Notes: generated by a model not told the origin, from the letters alone. Positions 52,175 through 61,937 are shown, counted from the first letter of the stretch. The stretch is DNA of 64,000 nt from Acetobacterium malicum subsp. dehalogenans DSM 11527 (GCF_000472665.1 NZ_AXAC01000026.1:1-64000); one strand, 5' to 3'. Translations and numbers: made by a program.

Positions 52175-52906
52175 ATGAAATTTACGACTGAACAAATCGA
52201 GTTTTTAAAATATTACGTTTATATCTACATGGATCCGGATACGAAAGAAATTTTTTATGTGGGAAAAGGAAAAGGGAATCGCGTGTTCTCACATCTTAAA
52301 GATGATTCAGATTCCGAAAAAGTCAAAAAAATTAAAATGCTTCAAGCAGATCATAAAGAACCAGTCATAGAAATATTGATTCACGGTTTGGAGAATGAAG
52401 AAACAGCCCTTAAAGTGGAAGCAGCGGTAATTGATTTAATTGGACTGGACGGATTGACGAATCGAGTCAAAGGACATTATAGTAAACTATATGGGCGCAT
52501 TGGCGTTGAACAATTGATTCAGAGGTATAATAATGAAATTGCAAAGATTGTTGAGCCAGTACTTCTTATTAGAATTAATCAGGCATTTTATTATGGCATT
52601 ACCGAACAAGAACTTTATGATGCAACAAGAGCCCGGTGGAAGTTAGGTCTTCGACGTGAAAAAGCTACCTACGCAATGGCAGTTTATGAGGGTATTATTC
52701 AGGAAGTATATACAATTGCTGGTTGGTTTCCTGGTGGAACCACTTATAATTGTATCAATATCAATTCAAACGTTGACACAAGTCGCTGGGAGTTTGTGGG
52801 GAAGATTGCTGACGAAACAATTAGAAAAAAATATTTGAACAAATCGGTGGCACATTATTTTAAACAAGGTAACGCAAGCCCGGTAATTTATGTAAATGTT
52901 GATTAA
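52175..52906 (+). CDS. GIY-YIG (LEM-3-like) nuclease-domain protein
   Basis: 243 residues from ATG 52175; another ATG four bases upstream is out of frame. The GIY-YIG set is YVYIYMDPDTKEIFYVGKGK, GNRVFSH, and the helix with Glu in KVEAAVIDLIGLDGLTN. This is the LEM-3-like subtype (Y-V-Y...F-Y-V-G-K-G). The C-terminal 130 residues include GWFPGGTTYNCININ, which recurs in the family but has no named function. Probably a single-strand or branched-DNA endonuclease. In the AT-rich accessory stretch. Confidence 0.82.
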   Translation: MKFTTEQIEFLKYYVYIYMDPDTKEIFYVGKGKGNRVFSHLKDDSDSEKVKKIKMLQADHKEPVIEILIHGLENEETALKVEAAVIDLIGLDGLTNRVKGHYSKLYGRIGVEQLIQRYNNEIAKIVEPVLLIRINQAFYYGITEQELYDATRARWKLGLRREKATYAMAVYEGIIQEVYTIAGWFPGGTTYNCININSNVDTSRWEFVGKIADETIRKKYLNKSVAHYFKQGNASPVIYVNVD

Positions 52907-53026
52907 ACAAGAAAAGTCTGTGAAGGATTACTTTTGATGGCCGGCCCTAGGCACACTTTACGTTTTGATCATCCTTTACGTTGTCTGACTTTGATTTGAA
53001 GCATTTATAGTATAAAAGGAGTTATC

Positions 53027-53869
53027 ATGTTTTCACGAACCTGGCATGGGATTGTGCCGCTTAAAATGCGGGCGGCGTTTGAACAATATGAATATCAAAC
53101 CGGTGTTAAAGATACCCTGGCCATCCCGGGCAATCGGGGTGCTTTTTTAAAAATTGTCGAGCAGGGTGAGGTTGCTCATTTTTTTCTCTGCACAAAATGG
53201 GATTTAATGGCCAGCATGATTGCTTATGCCGGGCAGGAACCGGCGATTGCGGTGACTTATCCCGAGGATGAACACTATGGCTTGATTTCCGATCCGATTG
53301 TGATCATTCAGGAAGTCGTGGATGGTAGCGATCCGTTCACAGCCCAAGACGATATCAGGCGGCAAAGCAAGGCAAAAAAAGCGGTGCAACACGAAAAAAC
53401 CCCAACCACAGCGATCACCTATCGAAGCGGCGATGAATCGCTGTTGGATGACATCCGGGAGCTGTGGGAAGCATTGAACCGGCATCATCGCGATGCTGCG
53501 GTAAATTTTAAATCCCACTATGAAGCGTTTACGTTTGCGATGCGTAAAAAAAATCTGCTCCAAAAGGCTAAAACTGGGCAGCTGCGAATCGAAATTGCAG
53601 TTGATCAGGAAATCGCTCAAAATGTTGGGTACTGTATTTCCCGGGTTGAATTTTCCGGTGATGCTGAAATGGAATCCCTATATGTGCAGGACGACTATCG
53701 TGGATTGAGTCTTGGTGAGACATTGTTAAGCAATGCCATTGCCTGGATGGATGAAATGGGGGCCCACACGAAAACCGTGTCGGTGGCAGTCGGCAACGAA
53801 AAAGCCTTCAGCTTTTATGCGCGGTTTGGTTTTTACCCCAGAAAAACCCTGCTGGAGCAGATAAAATAG
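53027..53869 (+). CDS. ABM-like domain fused to a GNAT acetyltransferase
   Basis: 280 residues; RBS AAAGGAG. The N-terminal 100 residues (FSRTWHGIVPLKMRAAFEQY, FFLCTKWDLMASMIAYAG, then AVTYPEDEHYGLISDPIVII) fit the antibiotic-biosynthesis-monooxygenase-like dimeric alpha/beta barrel. Residues about 130-280 are a GNAT domain, with YRSGDESLLDDIRELWEALN at the start, SLYVQDDYRGLSLGETLLSN as the acetyl-CoA site and GNEKAFSFYARFGFYPR at the end. The GNAT loop is RGLSLG. The fusion is unusual. Could couple sensing or oxidising of a small molecule to acetylation (inference). Confidence 0.78.
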   Translation: MFSRTWHGIVPLKMRAAFEQYEYQTGVKDTLAIPGNRGAFLKIVEQGEVAHFFLCTKWDLMASMIAYAGQEPAIAVTYPEDEHYGLISDPIVIIQEVVDGSDPFTAQDDIRRQSKAKKAVQHEKTPTTAITYRSGDESLLDDIRELWEALNRHHRDAAVNFKSHYEAFTFAMRKKNLLQKAKTGQLRIEIAVDQEIAQNVGYCISRVEFSGDAEMESLYVQDDYRGLSLGETLLSNAIAWMDEMGAHTKTVSVAVGNEKAFSFYARFGFYPRKTLLEQIK

Positions 53870-53958
53870 GGTGCGAGCCCGGTGCCCGGTCAGGCGCACT
53901 TAACTTAAGATCATCCGGCTGCATGACAGCTTGATAATAAATTTACAGGAGGAAGACA

Positions 53959-54900
53959 ATGGCATTTGAAGAAAGAAGTTTCAGATCATTTAACGAAAAG
54001 GATACAGTCCAGGCTTGGATTTACAAACCGATTCGCAAACCTCGGGGGATTGTTCAAATTGTCCATGGTTTTGGCGAACATTCACGACGCTATCTGCATA
54101 TGATTCTTAAGCTGAATGAGGCTGGCTTTGTAGTTGCGGCAGACGATCATGTAGGACATGGTAAAACCGCCGCGGAATCCGGCAACTGGAGTGACTGGGG
54201 AAACAAAGGCTATCTGACCATGGCTGAAGATGAACACAGCCTGCGGAAATTAGTTCAGGCCGACTATCCCGACCTGCCTTATTTTATGTACGGTCACAGC
54301 ATGGGCTCGATGATTGCTCGGTCTTATGCGACAATTTATGGGGAAGGCATCGACGGTTTGCTGCTCTGTGGAACCTCGTCGATTTTTCCGAAGACTCAGG
54401 AGTTGGCGGCAGCATTGCAAAAGTGCATCGATGAAGGCAAAGGCGAAGAAGTTGATCCCAGTTATTTAGGGGTTCTTTTCGAATGGATGACTGACCGCAT
54501 CACGAATCCCCTGACCCCCAATGATTGGATCGCCGGTGATCCGGATATCGTTGCTGATCATGCCAGTGACCCCTTCAACAATTTCACCAGCCCACCGAAT
54601 ATTCGCTCAACCTACGATTTTATCATGATGATTGATAGTATTCTTGGCATCCCGTGGGCCGAGAAAGTTCCGGCTGCCATTCCGGTTTATAATATTGCCG
54701 GTGATCAGGACCCCGTCGGTCTTTTCGGAGAAGGTGTCTATGCGGTGTCAAACTGGCTGGCAGATACCGGAAATCAGGTCCAAACAAAGATTTATTCTGG
54801 GTATCGTCATGAAATCCACAATTATCGGGACATTCGTGATGAGGTCGAAGATGGCATGATCGACTTCATCAATGCGATCATTGCGACGAAGGAAAACTGA
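53959..54900 (+). CDS. Alpha/beta hydrolase, monoacylglycerol lipase/lysophospholipase-like
   Basis: 313 residues; RBS AGGAGGAAG. Motifs are the oxyanion segment VQIVHGFGEHSRRYLHMILK, nucleophile elbow YGHSMGSMIARSYA, the acid Asp in NIAGDQDPVG, and His in YSGYRHEIHNYRD. This is the serine-hydrolase 'Hydrolase_4' type that cleaves monoacylglycerols or lysophospholipids. Cytoplasmic. Single gene of normal length. Confidence 0.88.
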   Translation: MAFEERSFRSFNEKDTVQAWIYKPIRKPRGIVQIVHGFGEHSRRYLHMILKLNEAGFVVAADDHVGHGKTAAESGNWSDWGNKGYLTMAEDEHSLRKLVQADYPDLPYFMYGHSMGSMIARSYATIYGEGIDGLLLCGTSSIFPKTQELAAALQKCIDEGKGEEVDPSYLGVLFEWMTDRITNPLTPNDWIAGDPDIVADHASDPFNNFTSPPNIRSTYDFIMMIDSILGIPWAEKVPAAIPVYNIAGDQDPVGLFGEGVYAVSNWLADTGNQVQTKIYSGYRHEIHNYRDIRDEVEDGMIDFINAIIATKEN

Positions 54901-55041
54901 TTTTCGCAGCAGACGTGTGATTGTGAGGGAATAAATGGAACCAGTCAAGACAATCAAAGAAATGCATCAAATGAAGCTAAACATACTTTTAAAAGCGGTC
55001 GTACGGCTTCCTGAAGTGCTGTGATTTAATGGAGTAATAAA

Positions 55042-55599
55042 ATGATTTTAATAAAAGAATGTTCAGTCGATGATTTAATGGACTATCAAAAAATATCCCG
55101 CCAAACCTATTGGGAGACCTTTGCCGGCATGAATACGCAAGCGAATATGCAGGCTTATTTGGAGGAGGCGTTTAATTTAGAAAAGCTCAGAAGTGAATGG
55201 TTAAATGAAGCCTCATTTTTTTATTTCATATTTTGTAATGAACAATTGGCAGGATATATGAAACTTAATGAAGGCAAAGCACAAACCGATCTTCATGATC
55301 CCTTATCACTTGAAGTCGAAAGAATCTATGTTTTGAAGGATTTTCAGGGAAATGGATTGGGATGGCAATTGATGGATAAAGCAGTAGCGCTGGGAAAAGC
55401 CCGGAAACTGACCTATCTGTGGTTGGGGGTCTGGGAGGACAACAAAAAAGCCTTGAGTTTTTATCAAAAACACAACTTTTATAAAATCGGGTCACATGAT
55501 TTTATAATGGGAGATGAGATCCAGACGGATTATCTGATGAGAAAAGACCTCATCATTGATGAAAAATGCGGATCACTTGACATCTCATTACACAAGTAA
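55042..55599 (+). CDS. GNAT-family N-acetyltransferase
   Basis: 185 residues; RBS ATGGAGTAA. GNAT layout: IKECSVDDLMDYQKISRQTY at the start, LAGYMKLNEGKAQ, VERIYVLKDFQGNGLGWQLM with the acetyl-CoA loop QGNGLG, and LGVWEDNKKALSFYQKHNFY. This resembles spermidine/ribosomal-protein-type acetyltransferases (PaiA-like). Substrate unknown. Followed by a 276-base stretch without a gene. Confidence 0.88.
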   Translation: MILIKECSVDDLMDYQKISRQTYWETFAGMNTQANMQAYLEEAFNLEKLRSEWLNEASFFYFIFCNEQLAGYMKLNEGKAQTDLHDPLSLEVERIYVLKDFQGNGLGWQLMDKAVALGKARKLTYLWLGVWEDNKKALSFYQKHNFYKIGSHDFIMGDEIQTDYLMRKDLIIDEKCGSLDISLHK

Positions 55600-55875
55600 T
55601 TTGACGCTTCGATTACCAAAGACTGGAAAAAAACTCCATCTTTTAATCGAGGAAAATGCAAGACAAGGATGGCGGTTAGTACAAATTTTGACTGTCATGG
55701 TATTGTTGGAAAAGGGACTGTAATGATTGGCTGATTCAGATGTTGCACTGACATTGGGGGGCGGACCCTTTGGCGGTGGCATCGAACCATCGACTTGACT
55801 GGTTTCCGTGGTATCACCGGTCTCGAACGTTCCCGAGTTATATTTGAATCATAGACGTTAGAAAGAAGGCATACG

Positions 55876-57570
55876 ATGAAATTTAAGAAGTGTATTATTG
55901 GGCTCATAGTAGTTTTAATTCTATCCGGTTTACCAATCGGAGTGGTCGCTGCCAGTCAAGGCATCCAAAGTTATAGTCAAGTCAAGAACTTGGCAGATGA
56001 TTCGAACATAGAAGACGAAATTGTGGTGATTTATCAAAATGATGGCTCGGTTAAAGATCTGGGGCTGACAACGAGTCAGATCGCAGCTGGCGAAAAATTA
56101 AATGATCAGGTTGATATTATCAAAGTCAAGGATGTGAACCAGATCGATGCGCTGGTTTTGGAGCTGCTAAAGAATCCCCGGGTGCTGGCCGCACAAAAAA
56201 ATGCTTGCCTGAAATTTGTAGCCCTGCCAAACGATCCCCAATTAGCGCAAGGATGGCAATTTGAAGGGATCGGTGCCGAGAAGACCTGGGATCAGGTTAA
56301 TAATGAAGACACCGTTGTCGTAGCGGTTCTCGATACCGGTCTTAACACCAATCACCCGGATATCGTTGGCAAAACGATCGCCGGTTTTGATTATGTCACA
56401 GGAACAACCGAGGTGACCGATGTGGTTGGTCATGGTACCGCAGTCAGTGGCTGTATTGCAGCGCTTGCTAATAATGGGCTTGGCATCGCCGGAGTGGCCG
56501 GGACAGCAAATATTAAAATCGCCCCGTACCGGACTGGTGGTAAAACGGTCGATGATTATGAAGCCAACCTGGGTTATGCCTGTGCCGCCCTTTATGATGC
56601 GGCCAATCGACCAGAAGTTCGGGTCATCAATATGAGCTTTGCCGGATATGAGGATTTTCCAGCCCTTGAGACTGCCATCGCTTATGCGGCTAACGCCGGC
56701 AAGATCTTAGTGGCGGCTTCCGGAAATGAAGGCGGTGATCCTGAAAATGCTGGGAAAATGGCGATTCCTTCCAGCTATGACAACGTCATATCGGTTGGCG
56801 CTACGGATCGGGATAATGTAATTGCCGATTTTTCCCAACATAATGAAATGGTTGATCTTTGTGCGCCCGGTGTCGAGACCACGACCCTGTGGGATCAGGA
56901 TGATTATATCACCGCTTCCGGGACATCGCTTTCATCACCTGTTGTGGCGGGTGCCTGTGCTGTTTTAGTAGCGGCTGATGAGACGATTTCGTCGTCTAAG
57001 GTTGAGGCGATCTTAAAAGATACGGCCATTGATCTGGGGGAAAATGGACGTGACGATTATTATGGTTACGGCCTCATTCAACTTGATCAAGCGTTGGGCA
57101 AAGTGATACCAATGGCAACGACCGCCTATCGTACCTATGTTCAAAATAAAGGATGGCTTCCAATTGTTGAAAATGGCGAAATAAGCGGCACCGAGGGTGA
57201 ATCCCTGCGCTTAGAAGCGGTTGAGCTGAACGCCAATGCCATCAACTCCAATATTGGGGTTCGGTATAAAACCCATGTTGAAAATCAGTGCTGGCAGAAT
57301 TTTGTGGAAAATGGCGAAATAAGTGGCACCGAGGGTGAATCGCTGCGCTTGGAAGCCATTGAAATTGAATTAACCGGGGTAGATGCCGATCGCTTTGATA
57401 TATACTATCAGGTTCATGTTCAGAATATGGGTTGGATGGATTGGGCAAAAAATGGCGATCCGGCCGGAACAGAAGGTTTTGGTTACCGCATGGAAGGGAT
57501 CAAGATCCAGTTAGTTTTAAAAGGAAGTGAAGCACCAGGGAAGGTAGAGCGACCTTTTGTTAAGAAATAA
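55876..57570 (+). CDS. Secreted subtilisin-like serine protease (S8) with three ChW repeats
   Basis: 564 residues; RBS AGAAAGAAGG. A signal peptide ends near GVVAAS at 26. The propeptide-like region is about 30-130. The S8 domain, about 130-430, carries the Asp in VVAVLDTGLNTNHPDI, His in VVGHGTAVSGCIAAL and Ser in SGTSLSSPVVAGACA. Three ChW repeats follow, each with GW and a GEISGTEGESLRLEAxEx core. The same repeats end the 822-residue surface protein at 40464-42932, so both should attach or bind in the same way. It is an extracellular protease, possibly held at the cell surface. Confidence 0.9.
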   Translation: MKFKKCIIGLIVVLILSGLPIGVVAASQGIQSYSQVKNLADDSNIEDEIVVIYQNDGSVKDLGLTTSQIAAGEKLNDQVDIIKVKDVNQIDALVLELLKNPRVLAAQKNACLKFVALPNDPQLAQGWQFEGIGAEKTWDQVNNEDTVVVAVLDTGLNTNHPDIVGKTIAGFDYVTGTTEVTDVVGHGTAVSGCIAALANNGLGIAGVAGTANIKIAPYRTGGKTVDDYEANLGYACAALYDAANRPEVRVINMSFAGYEDFPALETAIAYAANAGKILVAASGNEGGDPENAGKMAIPSSYDNVISVGATDRDNVIADFSQHNEMVDLCAPGVETTTLWDQDDYITASGTSLSSPVVAGACAVLVAADETISSSKVEAILKDTAIDLGENGRDDYYGYGLIQLDQALGKVIPMATTAYRTYVQNKGWLPIVENGEISGTEGESLRLEAVELNANAINSNIGVRYKTHVENQCWQNFVENGEISGTEGESLRLEAIEIELTGVDADRFDIYYQVHVQNMGWMDWAKNGDPAGTEGFGYRMEGIKIQLVLKGSEAPGKVERPFVKK

Positions 57571-57852
57571 AGAGCTGAAATCTAAAATCAAAAAAGTCTC
57601 AAAACTTAAGCCCTGGTGACAGGCTCACTTAATTTATACAATTAATTTCAGGAGGATTTCTACAGACAGGTCATCGGAACCAGAAAGTACCACCCTAAAT
57701 CCGAAAACCATCGCCGCCATCGCTGGACGGTTGATTCATCCACCGCTTGTGGGGATGCTAATGAAAATAAAAGAATTCGGAAACATAAGTACCAGCCATA
57801 CTTAACTTAGTTGAAAGGTCTTACCAGTGGTAAGAATGACAAGGTAAAAACA

Positions 57853-58479
57853 GTGAAAATCGAAATTTGGTCAGATTATAGTTGTCCTTTTTGTTATATT
57901 GGAGAAAGAAAGCTTGCTTTAGCGCTTGAGAAAACAGGCATGAAAGAAGCGGTTGAGATTGTCTTTCATTCGTTTGAGTTAGATCCGAACGCAAAAAAGA
58001 GTTATGATGAGAGTATTTATCAACTGATCGCCAAGAAATATGGGATGAGCATGGAACAAGCAATCGCTGCAAATAATAATATTATCAATGCTGCGAAAGC
58101 GGTTGGTCTGGCATTCAATTTTGATAAATTGCAGCCAACTAATACTTTTGATGCCCACCGGTTGTCACATTATGCTAAGGATCAAGGCAAGTTGAAGGCT
58201 TATACAGAAGCCGTGATGAAAAGCTATTTTACGGATTCATTGAACATTTCAGACTTTGGCGTGTTAACGGCAATTGCAGGCGAAGTGGGACTCGATCGGG
58301 CAGAAGCATTACGAATTTTAGAATCATCAGCTTTTACAGACGAGGTCAGGCAAGATGAAGACAATGCCCATTCGCGTCAAATAAATGGCGTGCCCTATTT
58401 TTTGTTTAATGGAAAAGAGTCCATAAGTGGTGCCCAAGCAGTGGATACCTTTGTGGCCGTGATTGAAGGGTTGAAATAG
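57853..58479 (+). CDS. DsbA-family (FrnE-like) thioredoxin-fold oxidoreductase
   Basis: 208 residues from GTG 57853, with an AAGG just upstream; the frame's TTG at 57811 has no better site. The N-terminal IEIWSDYSCPFCYIGERKL carries the CPFC active site. The inserted helical domain has TNTFDAHRLSHYAKDQGK. The C-terminal part has GVPYFLFNGKESISGAQ with the cis-Pro. FrnE-type proteins are cytoplasmic disulfide isomerases or glutathione-type enzymes. It has no signal peptide, consistent with that. Confidence 0.87.
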   Translation: MKIEIWSDYSCPFCYIGERKLALALEKTGMKEAVEIVFHSFELDPNAKKSYDESIYQLIAKKYGMSMEQAIAANNNIINAAKAVGLAFNFDKLQPTNTFDAHRLSHYAKDQGKLKAYTEAVMKSYFTDSLNISDFGVLTAIAGEVGLDRAEALRILESSAFTDEVRQDEDNAHSRQINGVPYFLFNGKESISGAQAVDTFVAVIEGLK

Positions 58480-58889
58480 GTAAAGGTACTTTTCCAAGAA
58501 GATGAAGCGGACATGACTGCTTTTCAGATCATCCGGCTGTTTGACAGCAGAACCGCATTGGTTTTTCCAAACAAAATAATAAAGCGGTGGATAATATTTT
58601 TGATGAAGCATCGCTAACCGGTAATTATTTGCCGATGGCACGGTTACGGCATTAAACATTGGGGTCGGGATTATTATAAAAATTAGGTATCGCGTCTGAA
58701 ACAGTGGCGTCTTTTGAAAAATTTAATCGTAAGCAATGGTAGAGCATGCGGTACATGCCATCAACGATTTGTTAATAACAATTGATCATTGATGCCAGTC
58801 ACAATTTACTTGTGTAAACAAACGCCGGCAGGTCGTTTTGATGATCATCTCAAAACACCGGCCGGCGTATTTTGTTACTGAGAATTTTA
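58480..58889. other. Intergenic stretch after the FrnE gene
   Basis: AGATCATCCGGCTG followed by TGACAGC at about 58526-58547 recurs at about 53908-53930. A hairpin terminator for cstA lies at its right edge. No ORF or RNA gene recognised in the rest. Confidence 0.45.
58821..58872 (-). terminator. Terminator of cstA
   Basis: On the minus strand ACGCCGGC...GCCGGCGT, with a TTTTGA/TCAAAA inner pair, followed by TTGTTT. It lies just past the cstA stop. Confidence 0.72.
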
Positions 58890-60650
58890 TTATTGTCCGC
58901 TTTTTTCCAGCACCAGACTGGTATTTGTGAATCTGGCATTTTTGATCAGCGCCGGGGTACACTCAATCACAACCCAGATGGCCAGCACCAGATAAACCAG
59001 GGCGAGGGCGGGGACCACAACATTCGTTCCGACCGGCATTACAAAGACTCCGTTGACAAAGGTGTATGAGGCAAAAATATTGACCAGTGCCCAGATGCTC
59101 ATACTCAGCATAAAGACGGCCGGGATAAATGTGGCCAACCAGGCTTTGCCGTACTTTGAGGTTCGCTGGAGCCAGACGGTGATACCGACCAGCGCCAGCG
59201 ATGCCAGCAGTTGGTTGGAAGCTCCGAAGGTTTTCCAGAAGAGACTCCAGATGGCCACCGGTTTTCCGGTTGGATCGGTCAAGCTGATGGACATCAGTGT
59301 CAGCGGAATTCCACCGATGAGCAGGGTTGAAATAATCCGTCCCGACCAGCCTTTGATATGGGTGATTTCCTGAAAAATATAGCGGCCCAGTCGGGTACAG
59401 ACATCCAGGGTATCATAGACAAAGGTGGTAAAAGCCATTAGTCCAAAGGAAATACCAAAGGACTTGCTAATGCCAATGAGAGCCATGAATGAACCAAGGC
59501 CATTGGCGTAGATGAAATTTGGCGACTTGCCCAACAGGGCATCGCCTTGGGGCAGGATCATCACTGTTGACAGGGCAATCAGGGCGACCACCGCTTCAAC
59601 CAGCATGATCCCATAGCCAATCGGTTTGGCATCACTTTCTTTGGCTAATTGCTTCGAGGTGGTGCCGCTGCTGACGAGACTGTGAAAACCCGAACAAGCA
59701 CCGCAGGCGACGGTAATAAACAGCATCGGGAACATCGGCCGCCAGAATTCTTCAGACCCGAGGACACTGGTGAAACCGGGATACTGGACTTGAAATCCGC
59801 CAAAGATAACACCGATAAAGGAAAAGATCAGGGTGATATATAAGAAATACCCGCCTAGGTGACCGCGGGGCTGCAATAAGGCCCAAACCGGCACGATCCC
59901 GGCGATGAAACAGTAGGCGATAATCACAAAATTCCAGATTTTCTGGGCATCCTGAGGTGTATTCAGTCCGAATACCTCCTGAAGATTGAAGGGGATGTAT
60001 TGCCCAATCCAAATCGAAATCCCGACTAAGGGGAGAAAAATAATTGTTGCCACACTGAGTTTCATTTTTGTGAATTTCAGTAAAAAACCCATGATTACCG
60101 GCAGGACCAGGTATAAAATGGATGAGGTTGCGGTGGCTCCGCCACCAATTGATTTTCCGTCAGCTAATTCCACGGAATTAACAAATGACGAGGTGGTAAT
60201 ATCGGTAAAGGCGACAATAATCATAATCAAAGTAAAGAAAATGAAAATATTAAAGAGAATCCACACCCGCATGGATACGTACTCCTTCATCGTGTCGGCG
60301 ATCCCGGTGGCCTTATGCCGAATCGAGGTGACCAGCGAGCCCATATCATGAACGCCGCCGATAAAAACGGTGCCAATCAGAATCCAAATCATGGTGGGAA
60401 TCCACCCAAAAGCGATGCCGGCGATAATCGGACCGGTGATCGGGCCGGCCGCCGCGATGGCTGAGAAATGCTGCCCCGCTAAATATTTGGAATCAGTTGG
60501 CACATAGTCCACACCGTCTTCCATTTCCACCGCCGGGACCACGTTTTGATCGTCAAGTGCAAATATCTTCTGTGATATGAATTTTCCATAGGTAAAGTAC
60601 GCAATGATCAGAAACAGCGTGCCGCCACCAACAATAAAAAGTATATTCAT
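58890..60650 (-). CDS. cstA: CstA-family carbon-starvation transporter
   Basis: 586 residues with about 14-16 membrane segments; RBS GAGGGAGG. The CstA signature is GQHFSAIAAAGPITGPIIAG near 63-82, after FALDDQ...DGVDYVPTDSKYLAG. Also seen are GGVHDMGSLVTSIRHKA and GACSGFHSLVSSGTTSKQLA. In other bacteria CstA proteins import peptides or pyruvate under carbon limitation. In Clostridia it may serve peptide or amino-acid use. Single gene. The promoter region (60660-60800) is AT-rich with no clear site. Confidence 0.93.
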   Translation of the reverse strand: MNILFIVGGGTLFLIIAYFTYGKFISQKIFALDDQNVVPAVEMEDGVDYVPTDSKYLAGQHFSAIAAAGPITGPIIAGIAFGWIPTMIWILIGTVFIGGVHDMGSLVTSIRHKATGIADTMKEYVSMRVWILFNIFIFFTLIMIIVAFTDITTSSFVNSVELADGKSIGGGATATSSILYLVLPVIMGFLLKFTKMKLSVATIIFLPLVGISIWIGQYIPFNLQEVFGLNTPQDAQKIWNFVIIAYCFIAGIVPVWALLQPRGHLGGYFLYITLIFSFIGVIFGGFQVQYPGFTSVLGSEEFWRPMFPMLFITVACGACSGFHSLVSSGTTSKQLAKESDAKPIGYGIMLVEAVVALIALSTVMILPQGDALLGKSPNFIYANGLGSFMALIGISKSFGISFGLMAFTTFVYDTLDVCTRLGRYIFQEITHIKGWSGRIISTLLIGGIPLTLMSISLTDPTGKPVAIWSLFWKTFGASNQLLASLALVGITVWLQRTSKYGKAWLATFIPAVFMLSMSIWALVNIFASYTFVNGVFVMPVGTNVVVPALALVYLVLAIWVVIECTPALIKNARFTNTSLVLEKSGQ

Positions 60651-60803
60651 TAAAAACCTCCCTCTTTTTTGTCAATCCATATGAATAACAAGTTACTTAT
60701 TAAAAATAACTTTATATTCATTTTTTGTCAATGTTTATTCAATAAAATATATTATAAGAGGTTTAAATAGCCCTGGTACCGGGCACTGAAATTCATACTC
60801 GAA

Positions 60804-61691
60804 CTATTTGTTTACAATCTCGTTGATTTTAGCATATAAATCGTTTTCGTCCTTCATCAGATGTCCCTGGGGAAAGACGGTTGTCATATAATGCTGAGCA
60901 AAAGGAAAGCAACATGCTTCAAAAGGCTTCATTTGGGAATTGATAAATCCGAAATCGAGTTGCTTGATCTCGATTTGATCGACTTCAATATGTTGGGCAC
61001 ACTTCATTTCCATCGGATCAAAGATTAGTCCGAAGGGATCATTCCCATTGTTGTCAAGCTCTCCCGCATAATCAATTGATAAATTACCTTCAATCCATAA
61101 GCGCTGATTCAAAAAAACGCAATTATACTGATTGATATCAATGATCAAATCCATTTTGGTGCGGCTATCCTGGCCTTCAATGTCGCAAATAAGCTTGCCA
61201 TTATAAGTAGTTGTAAAAACCGATTTCTGTACGGTGGAGGGCAGAAAGCCTTTCGCCGGATCATAGTGCAAAGTATTAGATTCGTAGTCACAGATCACCC
61301 AGGAGATTAGATTGGTCTTTTTATTCCTGGCAATCACATAAAGCTCGTATCGCGAACCCCAAAAAACACTCGTATGGACATTAAAACACCCAACAATCGC
61401 ACAAAGTTTTTTGTCAGAATGATCAAATATCGAAATCGGCACGAGCTCATAGTTATCAGGAATGTATTCCTGGACCTGTTCTTGCGTAATTTCATAGGCT
61501 AAAAAGAGGCTATATGGTTCGACAACAAAGCCCATGTATTGATTATTTTTAGTGTTTTGCTTAATAATAAAATTTTGGATGAATTTAGGTAATTTCATTA
61601 ATTTTTGAGCATTGTTAAAGGTTGTAGCAATTCCGTCCGGTGTTATTTTTTTTTCGGTTTCCTTGATAAATTCAATTATTTCGCTATTCAT
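60804..61691 (-). CDS. Hypothetical protein, acetoacetate decarboxylase-like fold
   Basis: 295 residues from ATG 61691 with AGGATGGTGG upstream; an earlier in-frame start at 61724 overlaps that site. The middle YMGFVVEPYSLFLAYEITQE, CAIVGCFNVHTSVFWGSRYE and LYVIARNKKTNLISWVICDY have the beta-strand order of acetoacetate decarboxylase/DUF2071-type barrels. The catalytic lysine of the decarboxylase is not evident. So the fold is a guess and the activity unknown. Single gene. Confidence 0.5.
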   Translation of the reverse strand: MNSEIIEFIKETEKKITPDGIATTFNNAQKLMKLPKFIQNFIIKQNTKNNQYMGFVVEPYSLFLAYEITQEQVQEYIPDNYELVPISIFDHSDKKLCAIVGCFNVHTSVFWGSRYELYVIARNKKTNLISWVICDYESNTLHYDPAKGFLPSTVQKSVFTTTYNGKLICDIEGQDSRTKMDLIIDINQYNCVFLNQRLWIEGNLSIDYAGELDNNGNDPFGLIFDPMEMKCAQHIEVDQIEIKQLDFGFINSQMKPFEACCFPFAQHYMTTVFPQGHLMKDENDLYAKINEIVNK

Positions 61692-61751
61692 ATGTAACCA
61701 CCATCCTGCATTTTGCCTTTGCAAATATTTGATTTATTTACTAATTATTTT

Positions 61752-61912
61752 ATATGACCGGTGAAATGTCGATCACTGCTGATACCGCTGTCAATCAGTT
61801 GGAAGTCATCGTCGAAGATGAGGACGACAGCTACAAAAAGCATTTTTATCAGGTTAAGTGACAACATTAGGTATGCTCTAGAAAACTTAGGTGAAAACAT
61901 TAAAATTGGTTA
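61752..61912 (+). pseudogene. Frame-shifted internal fragment of the small lipoprotein gene
   Basis: The sequence from TATGACCGGTGAAATGTCGA to GGTGAAAACATT matches 23760-23911 at about 85% by eye. It translates MTGEMSITADTAVNQLEVIV and EDEDDSYKKHFY, then an inserted base shifts the frame so the next matching part (TYVLEDLGEN-type) is out of phase. The ends of the gene are absent. A terminator follows at 61938. Confidence 0.8.
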
Positions 61913-61937
61913 AGCAGTTCTTCGGTCAAGTTTTTTA

